A stretch of DNA of 64,000 nt from Echinostoma caproni (Eukaryota > Platyhelminthes > Trematoda > Plagiorchiida > Echinostomatidae). Of the stretch, positions 1 to 13,404 are shown piece after piece. The DNA is taken from the NCBI GenBank assembly GCA_900618425.1, contig UZAN01039456.1, positions 6,556-70,555 of the forward strand, written 5' to 3'. Every line of letters begins with the position of its first letter. The stretch's first letter is position 1. Made by a program: the position numbers and the translations under genes. The notes beneath the pieces were generated by a model. The model was given only the letters and a program-made list of their open reading frames with translations. It made no database searches and was not told the origin of the DNA.

Positions 1-502
1 CTTCATATAGCCATGGCATTATTGACTGTAAAGTGGTAGGATTCAAACACGTGACCCCCAGGTCGCTGTGACGTTGATCTGCACAGCTTGAGCGCCAACG
101 TCCATGGTAGTTGATGATTTGTTTATGGTATTCATGGGTTTAGAGCTCTTTCCTTTTTAACTCGGTTCTTTATAAATGTGATCCTTTGGAAGAGATAAGT
201 AAGTCTTGCTCCAGATGCCAGCCAGTTAACCACATTGCGTTTACAACTAAGTGGCACGAAAGTGCGATGAATCAGACAGTTACTCATCCCGTGATTGAAG
301 TTTATTGACACGCGCACATCAGGCCTAGTGTGAAAAATCTCAAAGCATGGTGCAACGCCTGATAGTTATACACTCCTTGGTGGGTTGTATTACTGTCTGA
401 GGCCAAATGACTACGAATTAGTGCAGCCACTATATCACGTGGTTGATCGACTACAGAGTATCAGTGGCCATGATCAAACTTATTTATGGATGCGTTCAAT
501 AT
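1..502. other. non-coding stretch, nothing recognised
   Basis: I see no exon with convincing splice sites and no recognisable repeat. The open frames here are short and lack protein-like composition. Confidence 0.4.
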
Positions 503-690
503 GGAGGCGGTGGTGGTCCGGCGGTAAAGTCATCAAATTATCACCCCGGAGGATGAGTGTTCGAATCCCACCACCACCGCCTGACTTTACCCATTTGTGT
601 GTTGAATGGCAGCTCTTTGATTGGCTGCTTCCCTCTTCCTGAAAATTGTATCTTTGTGTATTCAATAAAAGGAAGTAAAATGAGAAAAAG
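503..690 (+). repeat. tRNA-derived SINE, family I
   Basis: The head looks like a decayed tRNA gene. A box-A-like stretch (gtccggcggtaaagtcatc) is followed about 30 bases later by a box B (gtgttcgaatcccacc), as in RNA polymerase III promoters. The body ends in a tail (tattcaataaaaggaagtaa) shared with the copies near 7.1, 7.7, 47.3 and 55.8 kb. Such elements are transcribed by Pol III and moved by the enzymes of a partner LINE. The copy has no coding capacity, although short chance frames cross it. Confidence 0.7.
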
Positions 691-3600
691 AAAAAAATAT
701 CTGACTCATCAACCTTCATCCGCCCCCTACGGTTCCGTCTTCGTTTTATTTATGATAATAATTTCAACATGGATCTCGGATACAAACACTTAGTCATTTA
801 ATTTGTTTGGTGACAGCCAGTGTTATCAGTCCAGCCCATAACGGATTCCCAAAGGTTTTCTGTTCTAAGTTCAAGCTTAATTGCACTCAGGGACAATCAG
901 TCCACACATAGAGTTGGCTATGTCAAACAGTTCCACTAGGATAAGTGGTTACCTATTGTCTCGAGCAAAATCTTCTCTGAATTCGATAATGCCAAATAAG
1001 TTGCGTAATTTCTTGAAAGTGTTGCTCCTCTAGTAGCGTTGAATTGGTTCTCAGTGCACTGTGAACTTCCCAAGCCAACTACCAGACGGTAGATATGTAT
1101 AACCCTCATAAAAAGGTTATAAAAGAAGCGATCATATAGTTTCCCCGAGTGAGAGACAACGGTGACTAAGGGTACCCACAGCAATGAATTTCTCAACAAA
1201 ATTATATGTGTGGTAAAGTGATGTAACCAAATGTGAAATGCAGCCAAACGTACTGCATCCAATAGGAGAAAATCACATACTCCTGATGTGCAATACTCCA
1301 CGCAATAAAAAATAAATCAATTTTTTGCATACTTATGCATAAGGACTCGGAACAGTAACAGAACGTTTATTCAATTAGTCACGTGAAGGGCATGCAAAAT
1401 ATGCACGTGCGAATTGACTCCAGAACAAAAAAGCGTGCATCGATCTTGCGCGTTAAATGACAATATTCATTTAGGGGGGGGGGGGGAGATACTCCGGTGA
1501 TCGATGCACCATTTGCGCAGCATTTATTTTCTTTTACTGAGCAGGCTGCCTGAAGAAACTCTGGAAGCTCTGAAAAAACCTGTTCAGAATTAAACTGAAT
1601 CGCTGAAATTCGCGGATAATTATTACGCTGAAAAATATAATGGTTAACCTGTAAGCGTTTACGGATGAGACCTACGCATGAGTATCTCAACTTGGCACAA
1701 AACGTCGTATGAGCAGGCAGAACTAAATGACACAAAGAACAATACATGTGACATATTGGCCTGAGAGTAATTGGAAAATACTATGCACTGGCTTTCTCGA
1801 AGCTGTCATATCCATGGGGATCGCCAACCTCTGTTCCCGAAAGGAAATAACAAGCAGTATCGATAGAAAAAGTAAAACATGGTACAATGCACTAAATCAG
1901 GAGCGCAAATTTTTCTTTCGTTTCGATGAAGAGACGTTAAGAAATGGTGCAAAAGTGGGTAAAACACAAATCCAACTTATTTGAAAACAGTACACCTTCC
2001 GAGCGGTACCCTTCTGATTATTCGTATTTGTCCCTATTGAAACATGAAACGGAACAGATTGTTTTTGTTACTGAATTATTGTAGCATAAATTAAGTCATT
2101 GGTATTCATTCCTCGCATCACTGTTTCTTCGTGTTACAACTAGCCGCTATGCTCCCAATTTCGGAGCACACGTTTTACACGGTAGTCTTGCAGCCAAAAC
2201 TGCACTACTTGTTGAACATTTTCGTACACACAGACTTCCGTTGTGAAACTAATGTCTCAACATCTTTCAAACGCTTGAAATCTCTCGCTCCCAGGTAATT
2301 TTGAAGCGGAAATGTTCCTTGTTTATTCGGGCTGGTGTTTTCCTTTAACTAAATTAAAACGCAATCCTCTTCACTGACCCTCTGTGTTCACGCAAACTAA
2401 TGAGCTCAACTCGATCCTCAAGGACCAGGTGTGTCTTTCTAATTAACCGTTCTAACATTATCTGTGAATGCGTGCCAACCTGACTGCCGTGGCACGAGAA
2501 TCGCAGTGATTATATAAAAGACAATAACCACCTTGACAATTACGAATATTCACTATTGCTGTTTCCTATAGGCTTTCTCTGACCTTCTGTGAAACATGTG
2601 GATGGGCCGAAAATGTTCATGCATGCTTACGCATCCTGAAAATCGACCGTAAAATTCGATATTCAATCAGTAAAAAGAAAGCACAAATAGTTTATTGGTT
2701 ACTATGACTATTATTATTACAGAAGACAGTAACAAGCATTTGTAGATTAATGGCTTAATTTTGACGGTCGATAAATTCCCCGATATAGTTGTGAGCGATA
2801 TGGATCGCAGTGACAAAACATGACTGTTCACACTTAGACTAGGTCAATCTTGCAATTTCTCTCAATCAGATGATGGAAAATTGCTAGAAGTTACGTTTAT
2901 ACCGTATGGTTGGGTTGATTTAGGGCATAAAGAACATATTTGGAGATGCCATTGTCTGTACCAAAATGCTGTCGGTTGTACCAATGTATGCTTCTTGGGA
3001 CTGTAATTATGAACGCAAATGCTAGGCGATAGGGAATCGACAAAAGCTGCACTCTCGTTACATAGTATCCGAAGGCTTCGTCAGGTGAGAGGATAGAGGA
3101 GATACAGTATTGTATGGTAGGTTCTCTTAAGGCTACTCTCCTCTTAAAAACTCCCAGAGATGTCTCGTTTCGGATACTGGTTTTTTCCATCAATGTCTGG
3201 ATATAGAAGTATACAGAGCATGAGGGGTCCACATATTTGCGTTGGATGAAAAATGATCGTGCAACGAACGATCCGTGCAAAGAAACAACAGAACATTTTC
3301 CCACACCTTTCTGTGATCATTTTCGATTGAATTCACTCTCAAAGTGCACTTTTTTATCATATTTCTTCACTAGTCTGACAGATGAGGTCCACAATGAAAA
3401 TACCACACTTATTCCATGAAACTAGTAAAAAACACATTCAATGATTAAAATATGCGAGTATCATACTCCGAGATGACCTAATTTGTAAAGCGTTCCCATC
3501 ACTCGTTGGCAATTCTCAAAGTAGTTAAATAATTTGTGCGACAGCTTGACAGACCAGACTGACTGAGATAAAACGTATATCAATTGTCCGATCGGGATGA

Positions 3601-4454
3601 AAGTGAGAAGATGATTTGGAGTAGGGATGGTCAGTGGACTGCAAATCTCGACAATCATAGTGTTGGGATAAAGTGCGTGAACCTGAGGACTCAAGTAGCA
3701 CCCTAACCTTAGGGGTTTGACGTAATCATGTAAAATAAGACACGGTTAATATTTTTCAAGTGTATAAACCTAAGAACACTAGTAATCTTGCATCGTACTG
3801 ATCTAAGTGAAGGTTTAGTTTAACCATATAAAATACGCATGTATCATTAACTGATCGAGTCACAGTAATTTTAGACAGTCATTCTACAGAATGAATCTGT
3901 TTTAGACCGAAGAACTGTTTTTTGCATGCAAGTTTAAAATGATGATGAATTTATGCATCGCTGTGGTTGATTTGCGTTTGTAATCGAACCGCACTGGTTC
4001 GCCAACAGGTGATGATGGAACGGATACCCCAAATATCATTAAAATCACTTATGACCTCGGATAACTTTAAACTTCAGTGCAAGCAACCAGTGAAATCAGT
4101 TCTTTTCTGGATTAGTTTTATTCTGTTTTAAACCTCGAAATGGGCCGTCAGTTTGCGAGATAAGGTTGTTCTTATTTAACGTCTCCAGATTCCCCGCCTA
4201 TTTTATTTCTTTCGGTACTGTGCTACTTCCTGTACGCCGAGGGTTAATAAAGTGAAACATTTTTCCGGTCCGTAGATTATGAGAATTTTTCAAGTTAAAC
4301 GTCTAAGTGTTGATCAGTACACAATTATATCACCGATATTTGCAGGCAATGGGGAATTGACGTACTATTATGAAGTGATATATCTACACTGGGTTCAATA
4401 CACAGACCCGATGCAAAACTAAAAACATGAAGCCAAGATGTCGACCACTGGTTA
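691..4454. other. non-coding stretch with one poly-G run
   Basis: No exon with good splice signals was found. Frames of 121, 122 and 135 codons on the minus strand (936-1301, 1379-1747, 2897-3304) have no recognisable motif, and I treat them as chance frames. Confidence 0.35.
1474..1486 (+). repeat. poly-G homopolymer (13 G)
   Basis: Thirteen consecutive G bases. This is a likely sequencing-length uncertainty and a potential quadruplex-prone run. Confidence 0.9.
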
Positions 4455-4615
4455 TGTTGCTCCACGGTAAACGTTTAGTCTGTCAACTCGGAAGTTCGTG
4501 GTTTGAGTCCCGATTGGAATTGAAACATAGTACGCATTCCTGGTAACTCACCACCTCCCCCCAAAAAACCGAAACAACCGTCCGATGCTCTTTGACGTCT
4601 ATTCCACAGAAGTGA
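4455..4615 (+). repeat. decayed tRNA-derived SINE, family II
   Basis: A box-A-like segment is followed by a box B (gtggtttgagtcccgat) near 4,498. The distal part (aaccgtccgatgctctttga) matches the distal part of the better preserved inverted pair at 25.0-25.5 kb (cagctgtccagtgctctttga). The copy is diverged and therefore older. A Pol III origin is inferred from the boxes. Confidence 0.5.
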
Positions 4616-5889
4616 ACCAAGAAGCCATTTAAGGATAACTAATTCCATAACGGTCCCCGATCATTCCGTTTTATCCGTCACTATGGTGGTCTTTACACAT
4701 ATTTTATTTTCATATATGCGGCGTCTATAGTATGGTTTCATTTTTTATGATTATTATCAAATAATGTCAATTCTGTTCAAAGTTACTCATGGAATGTAAC
4801 CCATAGTACCTTTTTCAAAGTTACCGAATCTTTCGAAAGAAAAGTCTGAAGCAGCAATTGGGGGGTATTTTTACGTGATTGGAAATCAAACCATTCAGTC
4901 TTCAAACAAATGCGAAGTGTAGAATATGCAAAAACCGATGGGTTGAGACCTCAAGTTGGATTAGGAAAATAATCGATCATAGTTTGTTAGTCAATTCCGT
5001 AGGGTCATATTACCGAAGTTGGCTCTAAAATTCCATGCAAGCCACAATCGAGACCACGAGTGAAGACAGATATCTCGCATATCTATCTTTGCTACCTGAA
5101 TATGCAACGTCGATTGAATTTGATGAGCAGCCTGCTTCGAACCACTGAATCTAGCATGAATTTGCTCCCTCGAAGGGCACCGATGTCGGAGAACAATTTC
5201 ACAGTAGATCTGTTTACTTCAAAACAAGCCGAAAACAACTTCGCACACAAAAACACAAGGGACTTTTCAGTACAATGCACAGAATACAATGATGTGAAAT
5301 CAACAGCAGTGCAAGAATTAACTAACTAAATGATAACAGATAAATGGATGTGATGCACTTCAGCTTATTGTGAGCCTTATTCCCCTGGTTTATGGATATT
5401 CGATGAACGGTTTATGCAATATATATATATATATAATGACAGACTGGTTTGCTAATACACTATAGTGCTTTCGTTGTTCCAGTAAAATTTTGGTGACTTC
5501 AATATCTCATTTTCGTGTAATAATAATTTTGTTCATCTATTCATTCGTAGTTCTCAGTCGTGGGGTGTTCCCGGAGAAATCTCAGCAAATTACAATACAT
5601 ATACTTATATCATCACTATTTACTAAAATTCAAACTAATTGAAATGTGAAGGGTGACAATCATGTAAATTCTAAAATTAAAGGTTAAAGTTAGATCAGAT
5701 AAGTGGAGGTGGATACAAATTAGATAAGCTCTGTTTCTTCCCAATGGTCGGTATTAGACAATAGTTTTGTGACCACATGCGTCAAAATGTTTGTCCCTTC
5801 AATGAATTCAACAAGGGTAAGAGGTGCGTTACTCGAATCGCTCTGTACAGAAATATAGAGGAGCCTGGAAATCAAGATTATTTCTCATA
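4616..5889. other. non-coding stretch
   Basis: It contains a short (AT)n run. The 89-codon plus-strand frame at 5060-5329 has no recognisable domain and no convincing splice sites. Confidence 0.35.
5419..5435. repeat. (AT)n microsatellite
   Basis: A pure alternating AT run, one of several short TA-rich tracts in the window. Confidence 0.9.
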
Positions 5890-6430
5890 CTTCAAGTCAG
5901 GAATCAATGGAGATTGTTACAAATGATTGAAAATTGGTTCTCCTAGCTCGGGTGAACTGAATTCTATTTCGCCTGTTTGCCGAACTTTGCAATTGTTTGC
6001 AAAAGTTTCATAACCAGCCGGGGTGACATCATCAGTGCGTGAGAAGTGGCTGTGTTCTGCGTGTACCCGTTCGTTTATATACGTTTTCTTCTTCGCAGAC
6101 TATTTTTCGTCCCTTGTTCTCACTGTGTTCGACTCGGTTAACCGTTAAACTGGTGGGGGCGAGGGTGGGAGGGGAGGTGATTATCCAGCCGTCCTGATTG
6201 CGGTTGCGGTCCGTTCTCAGGTCACGGCGTGACCGTTTTTTGTTACGTCATTTGATCCTCGAGTTGCATTGTCGTGTACACGTGATCCAGTTCGATATGC
6301 CAGTTTATTGAGTTGATTGAAGCGCGCCAAGCCTCGAGAAATTCTTTGGCGTGTTTTTATTGAGCTTAATCGATCAGTTTCACTGATTCGAAGTCAAACT
6401 GCTACCCTTCTTCTGAGTGTGAATGCGTAA
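5890..6430 (-). mobile_element. Penelope-like terminal repeat fragment, minus strand
   Basis: On the minus strand this segment matches the repeat at 28.87-29.32 kb over several hundred bases. Shared blocks include the stretches around 6,340-6,400 (gattcgaagtcaaa), 6,105-6,145 (ctgtgttcgactcggtt) and 5,990-6,040. Its 3' part, read on the minus strand, contains CTGATGA (6,029-6,035), a decayed hairpin, then GAAAC (6,005-6,009) and ttttgcaaac. The order resembles the core of a hammerhead ribozyme, a motif known from terminal repeats of Penelope-like elements. Stop codons and indels show that any coding capacity is lost. Assignment to the Penelope class is inferred from the motif. Confidence 0.5.
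6005..6035 (-). ncRNA. hammerhead-ribozyme-like core, decayed
   Basis: Read on the minus strand, the core is CTGATGA, a loop-bearing stretch with arms GTCACC and GGTTAT, then GAAAC. In the copy at 28.9 kb the equivalent arms are perfectly complementary (ATCACC/GGTGAT). Here one arm carries substitutions, so activity is doubtful. Confidence 0.35.
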
Positions 6431-6876
6431 AACTGAAACACTACGGAGGTTAAAGCAAATATTAAATAATAATATAATATAATGGAACCCTAAAAGATTA
6501 TAAAAATCAGTCATACAGGGGCATTTAACGATGTTGGTTTCAGGAGCAGAACGTGATAAAGGATGCTGCACAACTGTAGAGTGAAATAGCGATTTGCTTT
6601 CTTGAAGTTCAAAACTTAAACCGACGTACTCGAAACTATTCACTTGGACCGAGTGACTTGTGGACCTGTTTGCAATATCTGTCAGAGAGTTTGAAGATCC
6701 TGAAAACAGGTAGCATGGTACGCATACCCGATTACAACACTATTTGGGTATTTGTGATTGTTGAACCTGAATGTGAAAACTAGATCCTGGATTTTTGAAG
6801 AGAAAAAGGAAGCACAAAAGGGTGGCATTTGAATCACACTCCGAGATAATTGGAAGAGATGAAGAGCGCTTAAAAA
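6431..6876. other. non-coding stretch
   Basis: No recognisable exon or repeat. A short A/T-rich segment lies near 6,460-6,485. Confidence 0.35.
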
Positions 6877-6902
6877 CAGGAGGAAAATGATTTAACCTGG
6901 GN

Positions 6903-7155
6903 AAGCGTTTGCGTGATCAAAAATGTACCATTGTTTTCATAAATTGATTATTAGTGACGAAAAGTATGATAACGTCATTTATCATCGAAGGGAAGAGATT
7001 TCGAAACAAGTGGTTAAGTCACCAATTTGCGACTTGGCAGTCCGGGGTTCGAACCAATCCACCGCCACCCCTCTTCCCAGGCAGCCTTTGTATGGCCGTG
7101 TCGCCCTTCTTTAATGTTGATAGTACATTTGTATATATTCAATAAATAAAAAAGG
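6903..7155 (+). repeat. direct duplicate, copy 1 of 2
   Basis: As far as I can see this is identical to 7,489-7,741 at an offset of 586 bases, including a whole SINE. Divergence begins sharply after the A-rich tail. An assembly artefact is the first explanation, and a very recent segmental duplication is the alternative. Confidence 0.85.
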
Positions 7156-7160
7156 AAGTA
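7000..7160 (+). repeat. tRNA-derived SINE, family I
   Basis: It contains a box-A remnant (agtggttaagtcacc), box B (ggggttcgaaccaatcc), a C-rich body and the family tail ending in aataaataaaaaagga. It is oriented plus and is part of the duplicated block. Confidence 0.7.
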
Positions 7161-7332
7161 AACAGACATTAATGCATTATGATGGAGAACTTGGTGATTT
7201 CTTGTGAGTTTCTTTTATACTAAACGAAAAAGAGATACTGAATATATCGGCCACTTTATATCGGTGTCTCCCTCAGGTAGAAGAGTCAAACACCCCAGTT
7301 GTGGAGTCTGACTTTTGCTTACCGCTTACCTG

Positions 7333-7376
7333 GGGCGGTAGTGGTTGAGTGGTTAGGTCATCAGCCTGTGACCCGG
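7333..7376 (+). repeat. 5' head of a family I SINE, cut off at an N
   Basis: The stretch tagtggttgagtggttaggt with downstream gtgacccgg is the best preserved box-A head of family I in the window. It stops at the N at 7,377. The missing remainder is consistent with a contig end. Confidence 0.6.
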
Positions 7377-7488
7377 NCAGGAGGAAAATGATTTAACCTG
7401 GGAAGTAATGAAATCAAAATTTTGAAATATCCGAGGAGAAATCTATCTCAATTAAAAGTTGGAGAAACACCTCGATTTAACGATCCCG

Positions 7489-7741
7489 AAGCGTTTGCGT
7501 GATCAAAAATGTACCATTGTTTTCATAAATTGATTATTAGTGACGAAAAGTATGATAACGTCATTTATCATCGAAGGGAAGAGATTTCGAAACAAGTGGT
7601 TAAGTCACCAATTTGCGACTTGGCAGTCCGGGGTTCGAACCAATCCACCGCCACCCCTCTTCCCAGGCAGCCTTTGTATGGCCGTGTCGCCCTTCTTTAA
7701 TGTTGATAGTACATTTGTATATATTCAATAAATAAAAAAGG
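7489..7741 (+). repeat. direct duplicate, copy 2 of 2, with SINE
   Basis: This is the second copy of the block at 6,903-7,155 and carries the same family I SINE (about 7,586-7,745). The left flank here (gatttaacgatcccg) is continuous sequence, so this copy is probably the correctly assembled one. Confidence 0.8.
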
Positions 7742-8349
7742 GAATTAAAAAGACATTTTTTGTCCTAGCAAGTTTCAAGGGAACCAAAGAAGGGATGATT
7801 CGATGAAGCGGTGTACTTTCAAAAACTTTCAGAAGCATGAAAACACAAGAGTTAAAGGGATAAATTGGAATAGCTCTAATCCGGGTAGATTTCCAACTAT
7901 CTTGAAATCCCCAACGGCGTTAACATCAGCGGCAGTCAAACATCATCATCCCATTGCCTAGCAGTTCATGTTTTCAAGTCTCACCACTACAGCCTATCTT
8001 TTACTTTTATGTAAATTCATAGGAAGCTTTTCAGCAGTCACACACACCCTGTTTCTGACTATACGCCTCTATATTGCCCATCTATGTCTGCCTACACTTC
8101 AATTAAATGTGAGATTTGTATGGATTCTTAAAACTATTCATTTTCATCTGACGTCATTGTGAAAAACAGACGTCTTGGTGGGACTCGAACTAGTTAGCCT
8201 GGACGTCATACTGACCGTTTTATATTTGAACTCCAGATGGCACTGAGGAAAACCTAATACGGTTTTCAACTTATTTGTTTGCTCCTGAGAATTGAATAGG
8301 TAGCCAAATAATAAAGTATCGGAAATCGCGTCCTCGAAACTCTTTTGGT

Positions 8350-8420
8350 AGCTCATACACTGTACATAGGAGCAAGTTGCGTTATTGCGTGGGTTCGAAT
8401 CCTAATAATACTTCTGGTGT
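8350..8420 (+). repeat. tRNA-like remnant (box B only)
   Basis: The stretch gtgggttcgaatcctaataa is a good box B, but the upstream box A is poor and no family tail is visible. Confidence 0.25.
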
Positions 8421-11400
8421 TTCCAGAATTGGATCAGATGACAAGATTGAGAAGCTATTCGGTAACCATCATGTTTCGTATAATGGGATTGGGCAATTCA
8501 TCGTAGTTCTTCTGCTTGCTGTTTTGTATGCTTTCTTGAGATTACAAAACCATTGGTTAAGGTATGTCCAAATGTTAAGATAGGATTGAACCGCACGAAC
8601 AGTTTGAGAGAATGGAATCATCAAGATTGACCAATACGCTATGCTGTTCCATCTGTTGGTATACAACAACTAATTTTGATTTATTAAATGAATCAAAAGA
8701 CGGAACTGAGGCAAAGGATTTGCGGTATGCGTAACACACGCAATTTGACACCTGCGCGTAACACGCACACACATACACACACACACAAACGGTTTATGAT
8801 GTAAAACCCCCTAAACCCCTGATCTTAGCGGCTGGCTGAAGAAACATTCAACCAACCAATAAGTTGGTTTCATACATTTCCCCTGCATATTTTTACTTGA
8901 ATGAATCCGATTGCAATCGCTGAAGAATAACATTTTCGGAAATATGTGGTCGATTTTATTGGGTATTCCAATGGTCATGTTATGACCGAATATTCATTCG
9001 ATTCGAAAGCAATCACAGGCGTGATCGGAATGAAATTCTAGTTCTTATCCACAGGATTTCACAGTAGAGGTTATATGGGCCTCCAACTGGAAGAATAGGG
9101 AGAGAGATAAATAGTAATATTTAAAAAAAACAATTAAATGAACCCGGGATTTATACATTGAAAATTTTGTACAAAGTTAGGATATTAGTCATCTTTCGTC
9201 GCTGACATTGCGTTTCAAAGTGTTTTTTCGTATGCAGATCTCTTAGCACTTCGTGTATTTTTATCACAGGTTGATTGTTGTTTGGAATGAACCATCTCAG
9301 GTGTCTGGTTAGTGTCTGCCCAGACAGAAACCCCCACGTATCAACATATGTGTGAGTGCGTCTGTTTGCCCCAAACTACTGGGACAGTTGAGGTAAACAG
9401 TTTACATACCAACAAGTCCTATACCTATTGTGAACGCGTTTTCACAACCATTATCGAGTCGAGTGATGCTTTGCGACGTAAACACACCACACAAACAACG
9501 ATCCACATCTGTCGCGCACTCACAATTCCACTTGTACGAGTGATAAAAGACGAGAGAACGCATTAGCTTGTATTCGATAACTCCAACTCCACTCTGGCTA
9601 CACTATGGTCATATCAAAATGAGAATCGGGATCATGTGTGTTTACTAAGCACACGCACTCAATGTTCATACTCTACCCGTCAATCAAATCAAACATACAC
9701 ACAATTCCGACCACGCAAATATAATGCCCTTTCCAATACTTAAGCAACAGCATTTCTAATTGTCTATGTGAATCTGAAGCGCTACGGGCGGTTACATTTC
9801 CTTGGGTTGCTACCCACACGGTCATGGTTTCCTTGAAGATTGTAAAACCTAAGGTTGGAATAGTGGTTTATTCTGTTGATTTGCTGAGTTGCGCCGTCTT
9901 TTGTATCAGACATGTTTCACATTTCAGGCACGGCCATCCCAATGTTTGTGATTGAAGACAACCGGACGCGTTCGTCACCTGTTCTGACTGGTGCCAATTC
10001 ATGTGTGGCCACACGCGTGTTGCGGATTCATCGCGCCGCGTGTCTGAGTGTACACGTTGCGGTTGGGGAAACACAATCACCATTGGCGAACGACACGCCG
10101 TGAAACAATCGATAACCGGGGTAGTTTCACACAGCTACTTCAGGTGGACAAATAGAACTGGAATCGTTTTGGTTTTCCATAATCTGAGGCGTCCCATTAG
10201 GCAAAGACTTTGTGTGTTGGTCGTAAAATTCGTGATCTACAGCAGCGTCGGAAACCTACATGATACAGGTGTTTCACCGAGTGTTTCAGCTAGAGGAAAC
10301 AAGAAGTTAGTTCAGTCGGTTCGGGAAGTCATTAGTAGGGAAATAATCCCAATGTATTTATCAGAACACACCACAGGAAAACATGTTTCAGTCGTCATTT
10401 ATTCTGACTCATTCTAATCACCTATTGGGGATCGACAGGTTGACCCGGTATTATTGGAAGTGACTGATACTTTTTCCAAACTAATATCGGTAACGAGCTC
10501 CCAAATATTCTTCGCTCCCTCTGAGCGAACAATTTGTCTCGGTTCTGTACCATTGAGAGTTCCGAACAAGGAACACCTCCCTCGAACGAACTTGGTCACG
10601 AGGTTTCTCGTACCTGAACACCAACAGAAAACGCTGCTCGTTTATGTGCTTAAAAACAACTCGTAGACCGTCCGTGTATGACACATGATTCTTACGGTTT
10701 GGAACTCCTACGTGAACATCCAAGTGTTTCATAGAAGAGTATTAGAGAAATGTGCAACAAGTCCATTTCTATTAGTCCCCGTCACGTTTAAAACACGGAT
10801 TTAAACTCACTACGGCTTCGGAATACTGCTAAGTCGGTTCATGTGAAAAACAGTCCTAGTGCTTCGTGATCTATTTTTAAAAGGATGACGGTTCCGTGAA
10901 GTGAATCGCATTCCGGTTGCGTATAGGAAGAACGCAACCAATTGTGAAAAAAACTCCAGTATTAAACCATTTGGAAACAAGCACTTCAAGTATTCCGAAG
11001 ATGTAAAAACGTCAGTTTGAAGAGGTAAAACCGCAGAAAAACCAACGGCTGAGTGCCAGAACCGCTGTCATAAACGTCATAACTGCTATGAATATTTTCA
11101 CTGGAATCGTGCGTAGAATTTGCTATCGAACATCGAAAGTACAGAGAAGACTAATTTTCTATTAAGGAAAAAACGCATGAAACCACTGGTAGTGGATGCA
11201 ATCCTGAGGAATTTAATTGCCTCCGGAATCTTGGTTCATTTTTTATTTTAACTGCTAAGAATATTAATAGTTTAAGAGGAAATGATCAGAAAACCGATAG
11301 GTACTAATATCTTATCTTCCTTTTTTGACCATGTTATGTGCGGTTTTTTCTTTGTCACTCTCAAAATTGAACAAATCGGGCTGATCACGACGATGTTCCT

Positions 11401-13382
11401 TCCTGTCCCCCCGGAGGTGGGATGATAGTTATTGTAAATAAGTGTTCCATTTATAGAACAGAAAAAATGTCCAGAGAATAATCAAGGAATGACTGAACGT
11501 TAACCAAAACTCCCAATCGGTAACAGGGAAGGAACAAATAAATGAAATACGAGTTTGGATTGTCTACACAATAGCCGATGTCTTTTCGTACTTACATAAC
11601 TGAAAAACAGGCGGTATTTTGCTATTCATTTGTTGGAAAAACAGATTATGACTAAGCTGTGATTCTGTAGGCGCGCACGCTCTGATGGGCAAGTGACTGA
11701 TAGCCGATGTGACTGAAATCCAACCGTGCATGCTATCGGATTTAGACAAACGACCCCGTAGAAAGAATGAGGAAACGAGTTAGCATAAATGGAAAAAATG
11801 ATATGATTGTTGTGGATCACAACTTCTAATTTCAGTGTACTTACTAAATAACAGAAGGCAGTGAGCGAAATGAAGGTTGCTTAACAATCGACCAAGATAT
11901 AACTGATTTTGGCTAAATGATGGATCCTTGAATAGCACTGTTATCACATTGAGGTTTCTTCAAGCGTAGTTCATTATTCAAAATAATGGTCAAAGATTAA
12001 CTGCGTGATGCGTGCCTGCTGTGATTATCGGTTTTCTCTGCTATAGACCCCATGCTGTGTATTTTCATTCTTTAGTGGGTGACACAGAAGAAGAAGTCAA
12101 ACAGTTGACTCACTTCATCGAATGACTATATGCTTTCCAATAACAGACTGTCCCTGATGATAAGTGAATAATAGTAAATGATCAATATTTGGTATTGCCG
12201 AGAGATGACGACGTTTGCAGTGTCACTTTATGCGTTTATATCCAAAGCTACTGTGAGTCAGTGGGAAAATACGCTGAAGCACATTACTGTGTTGTGTGAA
12301 GGAGTAATTTTTGACAAAAATGTAATTGCTTGCTTATTCAGTGGATCGCTGCATTTTTCCTCTAGTTGTTTGATCTCACAGGAATATCATTTTTACACGA
12401 TATTTTCTCACAGCGCTACAAACTGAATGACTGAGATCACAAATACCCGTAAATTCCGAGTTGGTCTGGGTGATACACAGACCAATTAAAACCATTCAAG
12501 TGGTTTCACCCAATCCGTGACGACCGGTAGAGCTATCTAATGTCAATCTTTTCTAATGTGTCTGGTTGCCGTGACCCCATCGCAGTGCATTCACGACCAC
12601 AGCTGAAAAAACGTATTCACAACCACATGTCTTCTCATGAGGACGACAGCAATTAGTGGGTCGTTAACCAGATTATGTGAGGTACGACCAGGGTGAATCT
12701 GTCTGAGGGCTAGGTTTTAGTGACCACAACTGACTCCACTGGTTTCGGCCTGTTTGTCACAAATTCGTATCTAAACCGTTGTCGAGCAGCTGGCTGATCT
12801 GGCAAATCACAAGCGTGGGTTTTCAAGCATGTCATAGCTCACCGATTCAGTTCCGTTTTTCTTATTTAAATGATCAACTTGATCTTGAAGCTGTGTTTGT
12901 TTTACTAAAAAGTAACTAACCGCACCCATATAAACAGCGTGTTGATATTGGCACATTATGGTATTAACAGATCTTCACCAATGCCAGTTCACTTGCCGAA
13001 CCCGAATGTTCTTCAGCGTATGACGATCAGTCAGCCACACATTTTTTACCTTATAAAGATATAGTACGCATTGTCAATAAAGTTGCGTCGAAAAACAATT
13101 GAACATGAATAACCATAGCAATTTTGAGTGAATTATGTTCTATTACTGATAGAAAAATGACCATTTTCCCCTATAAAAAGTGTCTATTTTCTTGTGTTTG
13201 TCCTTATTTTTCTAATTGTTTTTATAAAGTTCGAATTTCCAGATTTTGTCCCCAACAAAGAAAGACTCATACCGCACCACCAGTCATATTCAGTCCTCAT
13301 TGGTCCATTTCTCCATGACTCCCTACTTTCGAGCTATCTTCCATGAAATCGAGGCCATGAAGCCTGGTTTTAAGAATAAGAA

Positions 13383-13404
13383 ATTATTATTATTATTATT
13401 ATTA
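13383..13404. repeat. (ATT)n microsatellite
   Basis: About seven ATT units in a row. Confidence 0.9.

Larger units (their letters stand above)
6877..7402. other. assembly join with single-N markers and duplicated flanks
   Basis: Single N bases stand at 6,902 and 7,377. The 25 bases before the first N (6,877-6,901) recur exactly just after the second N (7,378-7,402). The sequence after the first N (6,903-7,155) recurs at 7,489-7,741. This is the pattern expected when overlapping contigs are joined end to end without collapsing the overlaps, so the true locus is probably shorter. Confidence 0.7.

Noticed and set aside
2897..3304. 135-codon minus-strand frame considered as a retroelement relic
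   Set aside because: No reverse transcriptase or integrase motif could be identified.
6923..7731. Identical 63-residue frames in tandem that could suggest a duplicated small gene
   Set aside because: They lie inside a SINE within a likely assembly duplication.
10001..10417. 138-codon plus-strand frame
   Set aside because: No domain, no matching splice context, and similar-length frames on the opposite strand nearby.
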